Shown: positions 19,504 to 29,883, numbered from the stretch's first letter. The stretch: DNA of 64,000 nt from Gordonia shandongensis DSM 45094 (GCF_000423025.1 NZ_AUHE01000011.1:1-64000); one strand, 5' to 3'. Made by a program: numbers and translations. The notes: generated from the letters alone by a model not told the origin.

Positions 19504-19803
19504 GTGAGCGCATTCCTCTGGATCCTGTACCTCGCCCTGTTCTGCTATCTGATCCTGGTGATCAGCCGGTTCGTGGTGGAGATGGTGCAGTCGTTCGCCC
19601 GGGACTGGCGTCCCTCGGGCATCGCCGTGGTGCTGATCGAGCTCGTCTTCATCATCACCGACCCGCCGATCAAATTGCTGCGACGGCTCATCCCGCCGCT
19701 CAACCTCGGGCCGGTTCGGCTCGACCTCTCGCTGTTGATCGTGTTGATCGTGTTGTCAATCGGGATGCAGGTCGCCGGGACTTTCGCCGTCAAGCTCGCG
19801 TAG
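19504..19803 (+). CDS. yggT: YggT family membrane protein
   Basis: A 99-residue protein with two YggT hydrophobic segments (about residues 3-25 and 75-97) flanking a conserved loop with ITDPPIKLLRRLIPP. It starts at GTG. The position between sepF and wag31 matches Rv2146c. YggT proteins are widely linked to division or envelope genes, and their exact role is unsettled. Confidence 0.88.
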   Translation: MSAFLWILYLALFCYLILVISRFVVEMVQSFARDWRPSGIAVVLIELVFIITDPPIKLLRRLIPPLNLGPVRLDLSLLIVLIVLSIGMQVAGTFAVKLA

Positions 19804-20130
19804 AACACCTTTTCGATTACCCGGTGGTCGTCCCAGGTGAGGTCTGTGTGCGCCGTCGGACCCGCTGCGATCGCCGTGTGGTCACCGTGAGTCACCGCAT
19901 CTGATTTCGGCTGAGATTTGATTGCGAACTGGACGCGGCCGCGCAACACGGGTTGGTCCTGGTGTGACAAGATGGCACGCTAGTTACGTAGTGGTACTGG
20001 TATTAATAGAAATGCGATCAATTGCGGGATCGACATGTTCGCGGCAGCGAGCACCGTTCCTCACCTGACTGCAACCGACTACCACGTGTACTGACACAGA
20101 CACGGACTTTCATCTAGGGGAGAGGCGAAC
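19804..20130. promoter_or_regulatory. wag31 upstream region
   Basis: No gene is seen in these 327 bp. The last 150 bp are AT-richer than the surroundings, with TAGTTACGTAG at 19981 and TATTAATAG at 20001 as -10-like candidates, and GGGGAGAGG (20117-20125) as Shine-Dalgarno before the wag31 ATG. I could not assign one promoter pair with confidence. Confidence 0.4.
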
Positions 20131-20916
20131 ATGCGGCTCACACCAGCTGATGTGCACAACGTCGCGTTCAGCAAACCGCCGATCGGCAAGCGCGGATACA
20201 ACGAGGACGAGGTCGATCAGTTCCTCGACTTCGTCGAAGCCGAGCTGGCACGCCTGATCGACGAGAACGCGGACCTGCAGCAGCGCGTCGGCGAACTCGA
20301 GACCGAGCTGTCGGAAGCGCGCGCGGGCAGTCACACCCAGGCATTCGCCGCGGCGCAGCAGGCACCGCCGGCACCGCCGGAGCCGGAGCCCGCCGCGGCA
20401 CCGGCCGGCGGCCTCAACGACGAAGAGGCCAGCATGCGTGCGGCCCGCATCCTGGCGATGGCGCAGGACACCGCGGACCGCGTGGCGGGTACGGCGCGGA
20501 CCGACGCCGAGAACCTGATGCTCGACGCCCGTCAGCGCTCCGACTCGATCGTCGCCGAGGCGCAGTCGACCGCCGACGCCACCCTGGCCGACGCGCATCA
20601 GCGCAGCGAGGCGATGCTCGCGGATGCGCAGACGCGAGCCGAGACCCAGGTTCGTCAGGCGCAGGAGCGCGCCGACTTCCTGCAGCGTGATGCGGAGCAG
20701 AAGCACACCGAGATCATGACCACCATCAACCAGCAGCGTTCGGTGCTGGAGGGGCGGATCGAGCAGCTCAAGACCTTCGAGCGCGAGTACCGCACCCGGC
20801 TCAAGACCTACCTCGAATCGCAGCTCGAGGAGTTGCAGCAGCGCGGCAGTGCCGCGCCGATCGAAGGTGGTCAGGGTGGTGCGTACGCTCCCGAGGGCGG
20901 CTACGCTCAGAACTGA
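20131..20916 (+). CDS. wag31: Polar growth protein Wag31/DivIVA
   Basis: A 261-residue coiled-coil protein that marks the poles and directs peptidoglycan and mycomembrane synthesis at the growing tip. The N-terminal DivIVA membrane-binding domain (residues 1-60: [30 protein letters not shown]) is followed by a Pro/Ala linker (about 70-95) and a long Ala/Gln/Glu-rich coiled coil (about 100-240). GGGGAGAGG precedes the ATG. Wag31 is a phosphorylation target of PknA/PknB in mycobacteria; that is family knowledge and cannot be tested here. Confidence 0.95.
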   Translation: MRLTPADVHNVAFSKPPIGKRGYNEDEVDQFLDFVEAELARLIDENADLQQRVGELETELSEARAGSHTQAFAAAQQAPPAPPEPEPAAAPAGGLNDEEASMRAARILAMAQDTADRVAGTARTDAENLMLDARQRSDSIVAEAQSTADATLADAHQRSEAMLADAQTRAETQVRQAQERADFLQRDAEQKHTEIMTTINQQRSVLEGRIEQLKTFEREYRTRLKTYLESQLEELQQRGSAAPIEGGQGGAYAPEGGYAQN

Positions 20917-20970
20917 TCGGGGATCGCAGATGTCCGTGCTGAGCGTCGTCGAGTCGACAGGGGTCCATCC

Positions 20971-21846
20971 ATGCTGAGTATTGCTCTTCTGGCGACCCTT
21001 GTGGGCTTCGCCCTCCTGGTCGTCGCGCTCGTGATGTCGAAACTCGCGGTGGCGATCGCCTGCGTGGCGGTCTGTGCGGTGGGCCTGGTGCTGCTCCTCA
21101 TCGACACGATTCGGGCCAACCGGCGTGGGCATGCGGGAGTGGAGGCCGAACCGCTGTTCACGATTCGAGGTCGGGAGTCCGCGACGCGCGAGGAGCCGCT
21201 CGACGAGGGCTCCGACGACGGTGCCGGCGGCGCGTCGACCGGCACGGAGCCCGAGTACGAGAACCGCGAGTACGAGAACCCCGAGTACGGGGATTCGGGG
21301 GCGCCGACCGGATTGGGGTCGCTGGTGGCGCCCGAAGCCGACCGGGTGCATGCGGACGGCCTGGAGAAGCCCGACACGCTGTCGGGCGGGTTCGCCGTTC
21401 CGGACGAGAACGATCAGCAGCGCGAAGGCGATGCGAACGACTACATCCGCTCGGTGACCGGTTCGTTCCCCGCCCAGACGCCCCCGGCAGCGGGCTCGGG
21501 TCCGTTCACGGCACCGGCGTGGTCGGTCCCCGGTGGAGAACCGGTGGAGCCGGCGACGCCGGCGACCGGGTTCGCGGTGTCCGAACCGCAGGCGCACCAG
21601 TCTCAGGCGCCTCAGCCCCAGCGGCCGGAACCCCAGAGGCCGGAACCCCAGACGCCCGAGCCGCAGGCGCCCCAGCCCGAGCCGTACGTCGGCCGCCGGC
21701 GGCTGGACGACTCCATCGTCGTGCAGGAGTCCGACTCGCAGTTGCCGGCGATGAAGTTCGTCTACGACCATTCCGAATCCGATCGTGCCGACGACAGGGG
21801 ACACGACCGTCGGGACGGCCCCGATCAGGGCGACCGGGCACCGTGA
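20971..21846 (+). CDS. Membrane protein with long disordered tail (Rv2144c position)
   Basis: A 291-residue protein. Two transmembrane helices lie in the first 48 residues, followed by a short basic stretch and then about 230 residues of low-complexity, acidic and Pro/Gln-rich sequence. Repeats include EYENREYENPEY near residue 92 and PQRPEPQRPEPQTPEP near residue 210. It follows wag31 as Rv2144c does in M. tuberculosis. I do not recognise a catalytic domain, and the function is unknown. The tail would probably face the cytoplasm. Confidence 0.75.
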   Translation: MLSIALLATLVGFALLVVALVMSKLAVAIACVAVCAVGLVLLLIDTIRANRRGHAGVEAEPLFTIRGRESATREEPLDEGSDDGAGGASTGTEPEYENREYENPEYGDSGAPTGLGSLVAPEADRVHADGLEKPDTLSGGFAVPDENDQQREGDANDYIRSVTGSFPAQTPPAAGSGPFTAPAWSVPGGEPVEPATPATGFAVSEPQAHQSQAPQPQRPEPQRPEPQTPEPQAPQPEPYVGRRRLDDSIVVQESDSQLPAMKFVYDHSESDRADDRGHDRRDGPDQGDRAP

Positions 21847-21875
21847 CCGTGCGCCGTGGTCGACGCGGCGTGCAG

Positions 21876-22141
21876 TAGGATCGAGTCACCTCAAGCGTTG
21901 AACCGGCCATCACCGGGGAGCTCCTGGAAGAACGGACGTCGCGGCCGGCCCGCCGTCGTCCCAGTAGAACCGGGCGGGTGCGGCCCGAGACAGCCGCGCA
22001 AAGAGTGGCGGTCGCCGTCGTGCGCCCGCAAGCGGGGTGGTACCGCGCAGACGTCGTGACCGTTCACGGCTCCGCGTCCCCGTGCCGTTCAGTGAAGGCG
22101 CACCGATCAACACCGGTCGGCGCCGACCAGGCACGAGGAGG
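21876..22141 (+). promoter_or_regulatory. ileS T-box riboswitch (translational, isoleucine)
   Basis: TAGGAT at 21876 is a likely -10, so the RNA would start near 21888. Stem I carries the specifier ATC at 21909-21911 inside GGCCATCACCGGGGAG. The T-box GGTGGTACCGCG at 22036-22047 offers the UGG that pairs with the NCCA end of uncharged tRNA-Ile. CGTCCCCGTGCC (22075-22086) pairs at 10 of 12 positions with the Shine-Dalgarno segment GGCACGAGGAGG (22130-22141), so control is at translation initiation. Confidence 0.9.
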
Positions 22142-22146
22142 CATGC

Positions 22147-25100
22147 GTGAGCGAGCAGACCCACGATGGTCCGGGCAACGATCAGGCCCGGGTCTATCCG
22201 ATGGTGGATCTCACCGACGGCACGGGGCGGGGTGCGCCGTCGTTCCCCGACGTGGAGCGCCGGGTCCTGGACTACTGGGACTCCGATGGGACGTTCCGGG
22301 CGTCGATCGACCGCCGCGAGGGTGCCGAGGAATTCGTGTTCTACGACGGCCCGCCTTTCGCCAACGGGCTGCCGCACTACGGGCACCTGCTCACCGGATA
22401 CGTCAAGGACGTCGTCCCGCGGTATCAGACGATGCGCGGCAAGAAGGTCGAACGCCGATTCGGCTGGGACACCCACGGCCTGCCCGCCGAACTCGAAGCC
22501 GAACGGCAGCTGGGCATCACCGACAAATCGCAGATCGAGGCGATGGGCGTCGACACCTTCAACGAGTACTGCCGCGACTCGGTGCTGCGCTATACCGGTG
22601 AGTGGCGCGCCTATGTGACGCGCCAGGCCCGCTGGGTCGACTTCGACAACGACTACAAGACGCTCGACATCGACTTCATGGAGTCGGTGATGTGGGCGTT
22701 CAAGCGTCTGTACGACAAGGGCCTGATCTATCAGGGGTACCGGGTGCTCCCGTACTCGTGGTACGAGCAGACGCCGCTGAGCAATCAGGAGTCCAAACTC
22801 GACGACGCCTACCGGATGCGTCAGGATCCCGCGGTCACCGTGCGCATGCCGCTCCGCGCGGCCGCGGACTCGCCGCTGGCCTCACTCGACGGGGTCGACG
22901 CACTGATCTGGACCACCACACCGTGGACCCTGCCGTCCAACCTCGCGATCGCCGTGCACCCGGACGTCGAGTACTCGCACGTCCGCGGTGAGGACGGCGC
23001 CGAATACCTGCTCGCATCGGCACTCGTCGGCGCATACGCCACCGAGATCGGGGACACCGAGACACTGGCTACGCACCTCGGGGCCGACCTCGCCGGACTG
23101 CGCTACACGCCGCCCTTCGACTTCTTCGCCCACGACACCGACGCGATGGTCGCGGACAGTCGGTTCCGTGTCCTGACCGCCGACTACGTCACCACCGACA
23201 GCGGTACCGGCGTCGTCCATCTCGCCCCGGCCTTCGGCGAGGAGGACATGGAGGTCGCCGCGGCGAACGGCATCGAGGTGGTCCAGCCGCTCGATCCGGG
23301 CGGACGATTCACGGACCTGGTCCCGCCGTACGAGGGGCAGATGGTCTTCGACGCGAACCCCGCGATCATCAAGGATCTCAAGGCCGCCGGCCGGGTCCTG
23401 CGGCACGAGACGATCGAGCACTCGTATCCGCACTCGTGGCGGTCTGGGCAGCCGCTCATCTACATGGCCGTGCCGTCCTGGTTCGTCGCCGTCCAGCCGA
23501 TCAAGGCGCGGATGCTCGAACTGAACGAGGAGATCACCTGGTCGCCGTCGCACATCCGCGACGGACAGTTCGGCAAGTGGCTCGAGGGTGCGAAGGACTG
23601 GAACATCAGCCGCAACCGCTACTGGGGCGCACCCATCCCGGTGTGGATCTCCGATGACCCCGCCCATCCCCGCGTGGACGTCTACGGCAGCCTCGACGAG
23701 ATCGAACGGGACTTCGGAGTGCGACCGGACAACCTGCATCGTCCCGCGATCGACGAGCTGACCAGGCCGAACCCGGACGATCCCACCGGACGGTCGACGA
23801 TGCATCGCGTACCGGAGGTGCTCGACTGCTGGTTCGAGTCCGGATCCATGCCCTATGCGCAGGTCCACTATCCGTTCGAGAACGTCGAGTGGTTCGACGG
23901 GAGCGACGAGGGCGGACCGGGTGCGGGCGCGGCCCACAATCCCGGCGACTTCATCGTCGAGTACAACGGTCAGACGCGCGGCTGGTTCTACAACCTGCAC
24001 GTTCTCGCGACGGCGCTGTTCGATCGACCCGCGTTCAAGACCGTCGCCGCCCACGGGATCGTGCTCGGCGACGACGGCCAGAAGATGAGCAAGTCGAAGC
24101 GCAACTATCCGGACGTCAACGAGGTCTTCGACCGTGACGGCTCGGACGCGATGCGCTGGTTCCTCATGGCGAGCCCCATCCTGCGCGGCGGCAACCTGGT
24201 CGTCACCGAGCGCGGCATCCGCGAGGGCGTGCGACAGGCGCTGCTGCCGATGTGGAACGCCTACAGCTTCCTCCAGCTGTACGCCGAGCGTCCGGCGACG
24301 TGGCGAACCGACTCGCCGCACATCCTGGACCGGTACATCCTGGCGAAGCTGGCGGTGACGCGCGACGAGATGACCGAGGCGCTCGACGTCTACGACATCG
24401 CCGGTGCCTGCGAGTCGTTCCGTGAGTTCTGCGAGTCGCTGACGAATTGGTATGTGCGCCGCTCCCGCGCGCGGTTCTGGGCCGGCCAGGACGCCGACCC
24501 CGATGCCTTCGACACCCTCTACACCGTGCTGGAGGTGGCCGGACGGCTGGCGGCACCGCTGCTGCCCCTCGCGACCGAGGCGATGTGGCGGGGACTGACC
24601 GGTGGGCGCTCGGTCCATCTGACGGACTGGCCGGAGTCCGGCGACCTGCCGTCGGATCCGGATCTGGTCGACGCGATGGACCAGGTGCAGTCGGTCTGCT
24701 CGGTGGCCTCGAGCGTGCGCAAGGCCAACAAGCTCAGGGTGCGGTTGCCGCTGCCGTCGCTGACGGTCGCGTCGCCGACGGCCGAGCAGATGGCGCCCTA
24801 CACGGATCTGATCGCCGAGGAGATGAACGTCAAGGACGTCCGGCTGTCCAACGACGTCGACGCTGTCGGACGGGTGGAGGTGTCGGTCAATGCCCGCGCG
24901 GCCGGCCCCCGCATCGGGAAGGACGTGCAGCGCGTCATCAAGGCGGTCAAGGCGGGAGACTGGGAGTTCGCGGTGGACGCCGAGACCGGCGAGGAGACCG
25001 TGATCGCCGACGGAGTGGAGCTCAGGGGCGAGGAGTTCTCCCGCCGACTGGTGGCTGCGGCCCCCGATTCGACCGCCGAGATGCCCGGCGGATCCGGCCT

Positions 25101-25380
25101 GGTCGTCCTGGACACGAGCGTGACGCCCGAACTCGAAGCCGAGGGCTGGGCCAAGGACCGGATTCGCGAACTGCAGGACGCCCGCCGGAGCCTGGGACTC
25201 CAGATCAGCGATCGGATCGCCGTGCGGCTGGTGGTGCCCGAGGACTGCGCGGACCTGGCACGGACCCACGCCGACCTCATCGCCGGTGAGATCCTCGCCA
25301 CCGAGTTCGAGGTGACGACCGGCGCGCCGGGAGCCGTCGAGCTCAGCCACGGCGTCTCGGCCGACGTCAGGCCGGTGTGA
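22147..25380 (+). CDS. ileS: Isoleucyl-tRNA synthetase
   Basis: A 1077-residue class I synthetase of the longer eukaryote-like type found in many actinobacteria. The HIGH-equivalent is HYGH at residues 77-80 and KMSKS is at 646-650; the CP1 editing insertion (about 190-400) has [10 protein letters not shown]. The C-terminal anticodon-binding region includes [13 protein letters not shown]. The GTG start lies 5 nt after GAGGAGG, the segment masked by the T-box anti-SD. Expression should rise when uncharged tRNA-Ile accumulates. Confidence 0.97.
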   Translation: MSEQTHDGPGNDQARVYPMVDLTDGTGRGAPSFPDVERRVLDYWDSDGTFRASIDRREGAEEFVFYDGPPFANGLPHYGHLLTGYVKDVVPRYQTMRGKKVERRFGWDTHGLPAELEAERQLGITDKSQIEAMGVDTFNEYCRDSVLRYTGEWRAYVTRQARWVDFDNDYKTLDIDFMESVMWAFKRLYDKGLIYQGYRVLPYSWYEQTPLSNQESKLDDAYRMRQDPAVTVRMPLRAAADSPLASLDGVDALIWTTTPWTLPSNLAIAVHPDVEYSHVRGEDGAEYLLASALVGAYATEIGDTETLATHLGADLAGLRYTPPFDFFAHDTDAMVADSRFRVLTADYVTTDSGTGVVHLAPAFGEEDMEVAAANGIEVVQPLDPGGRFTDLVPPYEGQMVFDANPAIIKDLKAAGRVLRHETIEHSYPHSWRSGQPLIYMAVPSWFVAVQPIKARMLELNEEITWSPSHIRDGQFGKWLEGAKDWNISRNRYWGAPIPVWISDDPAHPRVDVYGSLDEIERDFGVRPDNLHRPAIDELTRPNPDDPTGRSTMHRVPEVLDCWFESGSMPYAQVHYPFENVEWFDGSDEGGPGAGAAHNPGDFIVEYNGQTRGWFYNLHVLATALFDRPAFKTVAAHGIVLGDDGQKMSKSKRNYPDVNEVFDRDGSDAMRWFLMASPILRGGNLVVTERGIREGVRQALLPMWNAYSFLQLYAERPATWRTDSPHILDRYILAKLAVTRDEMTEALDVYDIAGACESFREFCESLTNWYVRRSRARFWAGQDADPDAFDTLYTVLEVAGRLAAPLLPLATEAMWRGLTGGRSVHLTDWPESGDLPSDPDLVDAMDQVQSVCSVASSVRKANKLRVRLPLPSLTVASPTAEQMAPYTDLIAEEMNVKDVRLSNDVDAVGRVEVSVNARAAGPRIGKDVQRVIKAVKAGDWEFAVDAETGEETVIADGVELRGEEFSRRLVAAAPDSTAEMPGGSGLVVLDTSVTPELEAEGWAKDRIRELQDARRSLGLQISDRIAVRLVVPEDCADLARTHADLIAGEILATEFEVTTGAPGAVELSHGVSADVRPV

Positions 25381-25478
25381 CCGAGATCGGGGCGGGGTAG
25401 CGCGGCGCGAGACCGTCGCCCTCCCCGCGATCGGCGGCGATGCGTGCACGGGAGGACGGGGTGGTCGATGGCCGGCGG

Positions 25479-25484
25479 TAGAAT
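25479..25484 (+). promoter_or_regulatory. -10 element giving a leaderless transcript
   Basis: TAGAAT ends 7 nt before the ATG at 25492, so initiation would fall on or next to the start codon. There is no Shine-Dalgarno before this ATG. Confidence 0.55.
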
Positions 25485-25491
25485 CGCGAGC

Positions 25492-25680
25492 ATGACCGGC
25501 GATGACCTCGAACGACTCCAGCGGTGGGAGGACAACGGCGCGCACTGGGAGGTCGTGGGTCGCCGTCGCGAGTCGGTGACGATCGCACTCCTGCGCTGCG
25601 ACGCGGGCGAGGAGGTCGACCGGTTCGTGAGCACCGACCCCCGCGTTCTCGAGTTGTGCCGACGTCGGGACGACCGCTGA
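25492..25680 (+). CDS. Small conserved actinobacterial protein
   Basis: A 62-residue soluble protein with a pattern seen in many small actinobacterial proteins: LQRWEDNGAHWEV, a central VTIALLRCDAGEEVDR and a terminal DPRVLELC. I do not know its function. The ATG at 25492 is chosen over an in-frame GTG 48 bp earlier because of the leaderless geometry of the -10. Its stop is 3 bp before dinB, so the two are probably co-transcribed. Confidence 0.75.
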   Translation: MTGDDLERLQRWEDNGAHWEVVGRRRESVTIALLRCDAGEEVDRFVSTDPRVLELCRRRDDR

Positions 25681-25683
25681 GCC

Positions 25684-27069
25684 GTGCCGTCGTCAGAACG
25701 TAGCGCCCGGTGGGTGATGCACATCGACATGGATGCCTTCTTCGCGTCGGTGGAACAGCTCACGCGGCCGACACTGGCCGGACGCCCGGTGCTGGTCGGC
25801 GGATCGGGCGGTCGCGGCGTGGTGGCGGGCGCGAGCTACGAGGCGCGGGCGTACGGGGCCCGCTCGGCGATGCCGATGCACCAGGCGCGACGCCTCGTGG
25901 GGCCGTCGGCGGTCGTCGTCCCTCCCCGCGGCTCGGTCTACCGGGTCGTCAGTGCCAGGATCTTCGATCTGCTGCGCGCGGAGATCCCCGTCATCGAGAC
26001 GCTGTCATTCGACGAGGCGTTCGCCGAACCCGCCGACCTGGCCGGCCGGTCCGTCGAGGACGCCCGGGCCTTCGCCCACGACCTGCGCGCGGTGATCCGT
26101 CGTGAGACCGGTCTGCCGGCGTCCGTCGGCTTCGGTTCGGGGAAGCAGATCGCGAAGATCGCCTCCGGGCTGGCGAAGCCCGACGGGATCCGGGTCATCG
26201 CGCCCTCCGAGGAGGTGTCGTTCCTGCAGGGTCTTCCCGTGCGAAAACTGTGGGGGATCGGTCCGGTGACGGGCGATCGCCTCGGCCGTCTCGGCGTGGA
26301 CACGATCGGGCAGCTCGCGGCGTTGTCGGAACCCGAGGTGATCTCGGTGCTCGGTGCGGCGGTCGGTCCGGCGTTGCATCGTTTGGCTCGCGGCATCGAC
26401 GAGCGTCCCGTCGCCGAACGCGCCGAATCCAAGCAGATCAGCGCCGAGTCGACGTTCGCCGTCGACATCGTCGACGGCACGCGCCTGCGGGCCGCGGTCG
26501 CGGACGCGGCTGCCGACGCGCACCGGCGGTTGACCGCAGACGGCCGCGGTGCCCGGACCGTGGTCGTCAAACTCCGCAGGACCGACATGTCGATCCTCAC
26601 GCGGTCGACGACGCTGCCCGCTGCGACCGCCGATCTCGACATGCTGGTGCGGGCCGCGCATCGGGTGACGCTCGACCCGCTCGACGTCGGTCCCATCCGC
26701 CTGGTCGGCGTCGGCTACTCGGGTCTCACCGAAGCCCACCAGGAGATGCTGTTCCCGAACCTGGACGATCCGGGCGGGGACGATCCGGACGGGGACGATC
26801 CGGACGGGGACGATCCTGTTCAGGAGGGTCCGGCTGAGCACGACGACCCCGACGGTTCGACGGCGGCAGTCGATTGGCGGACCGGAACCGATGTGCACCA
26901 CCCCGACCACGGTCACGGCTGGGTCCAGGGCGGCGGCCACGGCGTCGTGACCGTCCGGTTCGAGACGCGGGCGACCGGGCCCGGGAGGGCGGTCACCTTT
27001 CGCCTGCCCGAACCCGCACTCGTCGTCGCCGACCCCCTCGACTCCCTGGCGTGGACGGTCGGCCCGTGA
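25684..27069 (+). CDS. dinB: Y-family DNA polymerase IV (DinB)
   Basis: A 461-residue translesion polymerase. [14 protein letters not shown] carries the first metal-binding Asp residues and SFDEAF the catalytic Asp/Glu; the helix-hairpin-helix thumb ([12 protein letters not shown]) and little finger follow. QEMLF near residue 354 is a beta-clamp-binding motif. Beyond it lies an acidic stretch of repeated DDPDG units (residues about 360-378) and a further C-terminal segment of about 65 residues rich in His and Gly. No SOS box is visible upstream; the gene appears to be driven with the small gene before it. Confidence 0.93.
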   Translation: MPSSERSARWVMHIDMDAFFASVEQLTRPTLAGRPVLVGGSGGRGVVAGASYEARAYGARSAMPMHQARRLVGPSAVVVPPRGSVYRVVSARIFDLLRAEIPVIETLSFDEAFAEPADLAGRSVEDARAFAHDLRAVIRRETGLPASVGFGSGKQIAKIASGLAKPDGIRVIAPSEEVSFLQGLPVRKLWGIGPVTGDRLGRLGVDTIGQLAALSEPEVISVLGAAVGPALHRLARGIDERPVAERAESKQISAESTFAVDIVDGTRLRAAVADAAADAHRRLTADGRGARTVVVKLRRTDMSILTRSTTLPAATADLDMLVRAAHRVTLDPLDVGPIRLVGVGYSGLTEAHQEMLFPNLDDPGGDDPDGDDPDGDDPVQEGPAEHDDPDGSTAAVDWRTGTDVHHPDHGHGWVQGGGHGVVTVRFETRATGPGRAVTFRLPEPALVVADPLDSLAWTVGP

Positions 27070-27094
27070 CGGTCGGCGGGTGGCCGGCGGTCGG

Positions 27095-28033
27095 TTACGC
27101 GGGGTTCGAGGCGGCGAAGAACGCCGCGACGGCGTCGCCGTCGGCACCGCACGACAGTAGTGCGATGAGTGCGACGCGAGCCTGCGGAGCTCGAAGCCAG
27201 GGGGAGAAGACCGCTCCGGCGCGCGCGAGGTCGACGCCGCCGCCTCCGCCGCCGTAGGTCGGCTCCACCTCGCCGTAGGGCACCCGCGTGGAGACGACCA
27301 CGCTGACGCCCCGCTGCACGGCGAGGTTCACCTCCGCCGTGATGTCCGGGTGGGTGTTGCCCGACCCGGTCGCCGACAGCACGATTCCCGCCGCCCGCTG
27401 GGCCACGGCTGCCGCGATCGTGCCGGTCGAGACGCCCGGATAGAGGGCGAGCAGATCGACGCGGGCCGGATGCCCCTCGGGAAGGGCGTCGGCCACGAGG
27501 GGGCGCGGCAGATCCGGGTGCACGGTGTCGAAGCCGACGACATCGGTCGTCGAGACCTTGAACACGCCGCGGGCGCGCAGGACCCGCCCGCCGAGAGCGA
27601 CGAGCACACCCCGGTCGCGCGACTGCGGATCGGCGGCCAACGCGACGGCCGCGGCGATGTTGGCGGGGCCGTCCGCCGCCGGATGATCGGCCGGGTACTG
27701 CGCACCGGTGAAGACCACCGGTCGCGGATCGGCGGCGAAGACGTCGGCGAGATAGGCGGTCTCCTCGAGGGTGTCGGTGCCGTGCGTCACCACGACCCCG
27801 TCGACCCCGGGATCCGCGAGGGCGTCGGCGACGGCCGCCACGATCGCGAACTGATCGCGAACGGTCATCGCCGAGGAGTCCTTCGCCATCAGTTCGACCG
27901 GGCGGACGGTCACGTCGCCGGTGGTCGACGGGACCAGGTCCGCGGCGTGCAGGACGGGCACCGCTCCGTCGGCGGTGGTCTGGGAGGCGGCGGTGCCGCC
28001 CGTGGTGATCATCACGACCTGACGAGTGCTCAT
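27095..28033 (-). CDS. ansA: L-asparaginase (type I/II family)
   Basis: A 312-residue asparaginase that hydrolyses L-asparagine to aspartate and ammonia. The N-terminal nucleophile motif TTGGTAA lies near residue 9 and the second catalytic block THGTDTLEE near residue 88. No signal peptide is evident, suggesting a cytoplasmic enzyme. The ATG at 28031-28033 places the TTGGT motif at its usual distance; a longer in-frame start 54 bp upstream has no support. It is convergent with dinB (25-bp gap), as in M. tuberculosis (Rv1538c). Confidence 0.92.
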   Translation of the reverse strand: MSTRQVVMITTGGTAASQTTADGAVPVLHAADLVPSTTGDVTVRPVELMAKDSSAMTVRDQFAIVAAVADALADPGVDGVVVTHGTDTLEETAYLADVFAADPRPVVFTGAQYPADHPAADGPANIAAAVALAADPQSRDRGVLVALGGRVLRARGVFKVSTTDVVGFDTVHPDLPRPLVADALPEGHPARVDLLALYPGVSTGTIAAAVAQRAAGIVLSATGSGNTHPDITAEVNLAVQRGVSVVVSTRVPYGEVEPTYGGGGGGVDLARAGAVFSPWLRAPQARVALIALLSCGADGDAVAAFFAASNPA

Positions 28034-28220
28034 GCTCCGATTGTTCCATTGAGCGACGAATAATGTGTGCAGGTCGGTGGGGTGCATGGGGCCCGTGGGA
28101 AGGACGTCGATGTCACCGCCGTCGGATCGGCGCCCTGCGCGCCGGTCCCGCTGTTTGGCATAGTGGGTGGAGTTCGGGCGCGCAGGCGTGCTCGACCTGA
28201 CCTAAGTGAGGACTATCTCT

Positions 28221-28838
28221 GTGAAGATTCGCAATTTCGCAGTCGGCGTCGTGCTGGCGGGCGTCGTGGTGTCGACGGCCGCCTGCGGTACCGACGATGA
28301 CAATGCAGACGCCACCCCGGTGCCGTCGAGCACGAGCGTGAGCAGCTCGGCGGTGAGCGGGGTCGATGCCGAACTCACCGACGGCAAGAAGGTGCCGAAG
28401 GTGAAGGCGCTCAACGAGATGCTTCAGAAGGCGCTCGACCCGAAGGTCAAGTCGACCGAGAAGGTCGATCTCGTCGAGGGGGCCGAGGCCGATCCATCGC
28501 TGTTCGACCAGCTCGTGAAGGCCAAGAAGGAGAACCCGAAGGTCAAGTACGAGATCAAGAACCCGGTTCTCAAGAACGGCCCCAAGAAGGCCAAGTTCAA
28601 GGTCGAGGTGGCGCTGCCGAACAACCCGCCGACCACGATCGACGCCTCCATCGTGTTCGACGACGGGCGCTGGAAGCTGTCCAAGCAGACCGTGTGCCCG
28701 CTGCTGACTCAGGCGGAGGTCGACTCGCCGCTGTGCGGATCGGCCAAGAAGAACAAGAAGTCGGCCGCCAAGAGCAGCTCGGCTGAGCGCGGGGCGTCGA
28801 AGAGCAGCTCGGCGCCGTCGAGCAAGCGAGCGAGCTGA
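28221..28838 (+). CDS. Mtb12-like secreted lipoprotein
   Basis: A 205-residue protein. A signal peptide ending in STAAC (Cys22) marks a lipoprotein. A short Ser/Thr-rich linker precedes a domain like the low-molecular-weight antigen Mtb12 family: LQKALDPKVKSTEK, LVEGAEADPSLFDQL and DDGRWKLSKQTVCPLL. The tail is a Lys/Ser-rich low-complexity stretch. The two Cys of the mature domain may form a disulfide. GTG at 28221 is preferred because GAGG lies 9 nt upstream. The function of the family is unknown. Confidence 0.75.
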   Translation: MKIRNFAVGVVLAGVVVSTAACGTDDDNADATPVPSSTSVSSSAVSGVDAELTDGKKVPKVKALNEMLQKALDPKVKSTEKVDLVEGAEADPSLFDQLVKAKKENPKVKYEIKNPVLKNGPKKAKFKVEVALPNNPPTTIDASIVFDDGRWKLSKQTVCPLLTQAEVDSPLCGSAKKNKKSAAKSSSAERGASKSSSAPSSKRAS

Positions 28839-28870
28839 GTCCCCGCACTCTCTCGTTCACCCATCACTCG

Positions 28871-28919
28871 TTCACCCTCGCCGGGGACGGTCTCAGGACC
28901 GCTTCCAGGCGAGGGTGAA
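28871..28919. terminator. Bidirectional terminator between convergent lipoprotein genes
   Basis: TTCACCCTCGCC (28871-28882) and GGCGAGGGTGAA (28908-28919) form a perfect 12-bp stem, with an inner hairpin CGGTC-TCAG-GACCG. One arm lies in the last codons of the minus-strand gene ending at 28893. Confidence 0.75.
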
Positions 28920-29870
28920 TTCGTTTCGCTGGATCAACGGCTGGTCGGGGTCGTCGCCGACGAGTTCCCGCGCGCCGCGCAGCGTCAGCCCGCCGCCGAC
29001 GGGGAACACCCGGTTCAGATCGACCGTGACGGTGCCCGACCCGCTCATCGAGTAGCGATTGATGTGGAGTCGTGACGTCGATCCGGGGATGGTGAAGATC
29101 GCGTTGACGGGCACCTCGTCGACGTCGACCCGCAGGTCGAGCACGTCGCCTCGACGGGCGGCCAGGGTCACCGTCATCGTCTGCGTGACGGTCGCCGCCG
29201 CCGACACGGTGCGGACGCTGCGCCACGTCGCGCCGGGCCCCACCGGGTCGGTGGGCAGCGGAACCGTGTAGTCCAGCGCGCTGATGAGCGATTGTTCGAG
29301 AGCGCTTCGCGCCGGCGACTCGGATTCCTCGCGCGGCTTGAGCCGCAGTCTCGTCGGCGTCATCCGGTCGCTGAACGACAGTCCACCCGTCGATCCGTCG
29401 AGCGCGGGGAGCAGTGCCGACAACTCGTCGTCTTTCGACGTCGGTGTGCCGACGGTGAACTCCGTGCTGGACTCGTCGTCGCAGACCGTTCGCGCGGTCA
29501 GCGGGGTGACCAACTGCTGCTCGGTGGTCTTGGCCTCCTGCCGACCGTCGCCGGCGGGCACCAGACTGGCCTCGACCGACGAGGTCTCGAGTCGAACGCG
29601 CTGGGCCGACTCGATCGACGGCGTGCGGCGCAGCGGCGCCGGATCGCTGCCCGGCGACTGCAGGGTCACCTCGGCGTCGGGGATCCCGATCGACCGCGAT
29701 CCGTCGTCCTTGCTGGCGGCCGCCGGCGCACACGGGCCGTCGTCGGTCGTCGACTCGTCGGTCGAGCACGCGGTGAGCAACGTCGCCGCCGCGATCGTCG
29801 CGGCGGCACCGATCACCGCGGTCCGCCGGGGGAGCGCCGTCGATCGGCGAGGGGGCATCGAGGTGTTCAC
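28893..29870 (-). CDS. Putative lipoprotein of unknown function
   Basis: A 325-residue protein with a Tat/Sec-like basic N-terminus (PPRRSTALPRR), a hydrophobic core and lipobox LLTAC, predicting a lipid-anchored extracytoplasmic protein. The mature part is rich in Thr/Ser/Asp with beta-type character and no recognised domain. GTG at 29868-29870 is chosen because TAATCT ends 7 nt before it, the leaderless geometry. It is divergent from lspA, the signal peptidase that would process it. The function is unknown. Confidence 0.7.
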   Translation of the reverse strand: MNTSMPPRRSTALPRRTAVIGAAATIAAATLLTACSTDESTTDDGPCAPAAASKDDGSRSIGIPDAEVTLQSPGSDPAPLRRTPSIESAQRVRLETSSVEASLVPAGDGRQEAKTTEQQLVTPLTARTVCDDESSTEFTVGTPTSKDDELSALLPALDGSTGGLSFSDRMTPTRLRLKPREESESPARSALEQSLISALDYTVPLPTDPVGPGATWRSVRTVSAAATVTQTMTVTLAARRGDVLDLRVDVDEVPVNAIFTIPGSTSRLHINRYSMSGSGTVTVDLNRVFPVGGGLTLRGARELVGDDPDQPLIQRNEFTLAWKRS

Positions 29871-29877
29871 ATCGTCG

Positions 29878-29883
29878 AGATTA
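29878..29883 (-). promoter_or_regulatory. -10 element for the minus-strand lipoprotein (leaderless)
   Basis: On the minus strand TAATCT is followed by 7 nt and then GTG. There is no Shine-Dalgarno before that codon, so a leaderless start is likely. Confidence 0.5.

Noticed and set aside
21100..21846. Catalytic domain in the protein after wag31
   Set aside because: Beyond two N-terminal helices the sequence is low complexity and acidic/Pro-Gln repeats; nothing supports an enzyme.
22882..25545. 887-codon minus-strand open frame opposite ileS
   Set aside because: It has no recognisable domain and lies wholly antisense to ileS; GC-rich codons rarely give stops on the reverse strand.
25381..25684. 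SOS box before dinB
   Set aside because: No TCGAAC-N4-GTTCGA site is present; the only full match in the window that I saw is at 61602.
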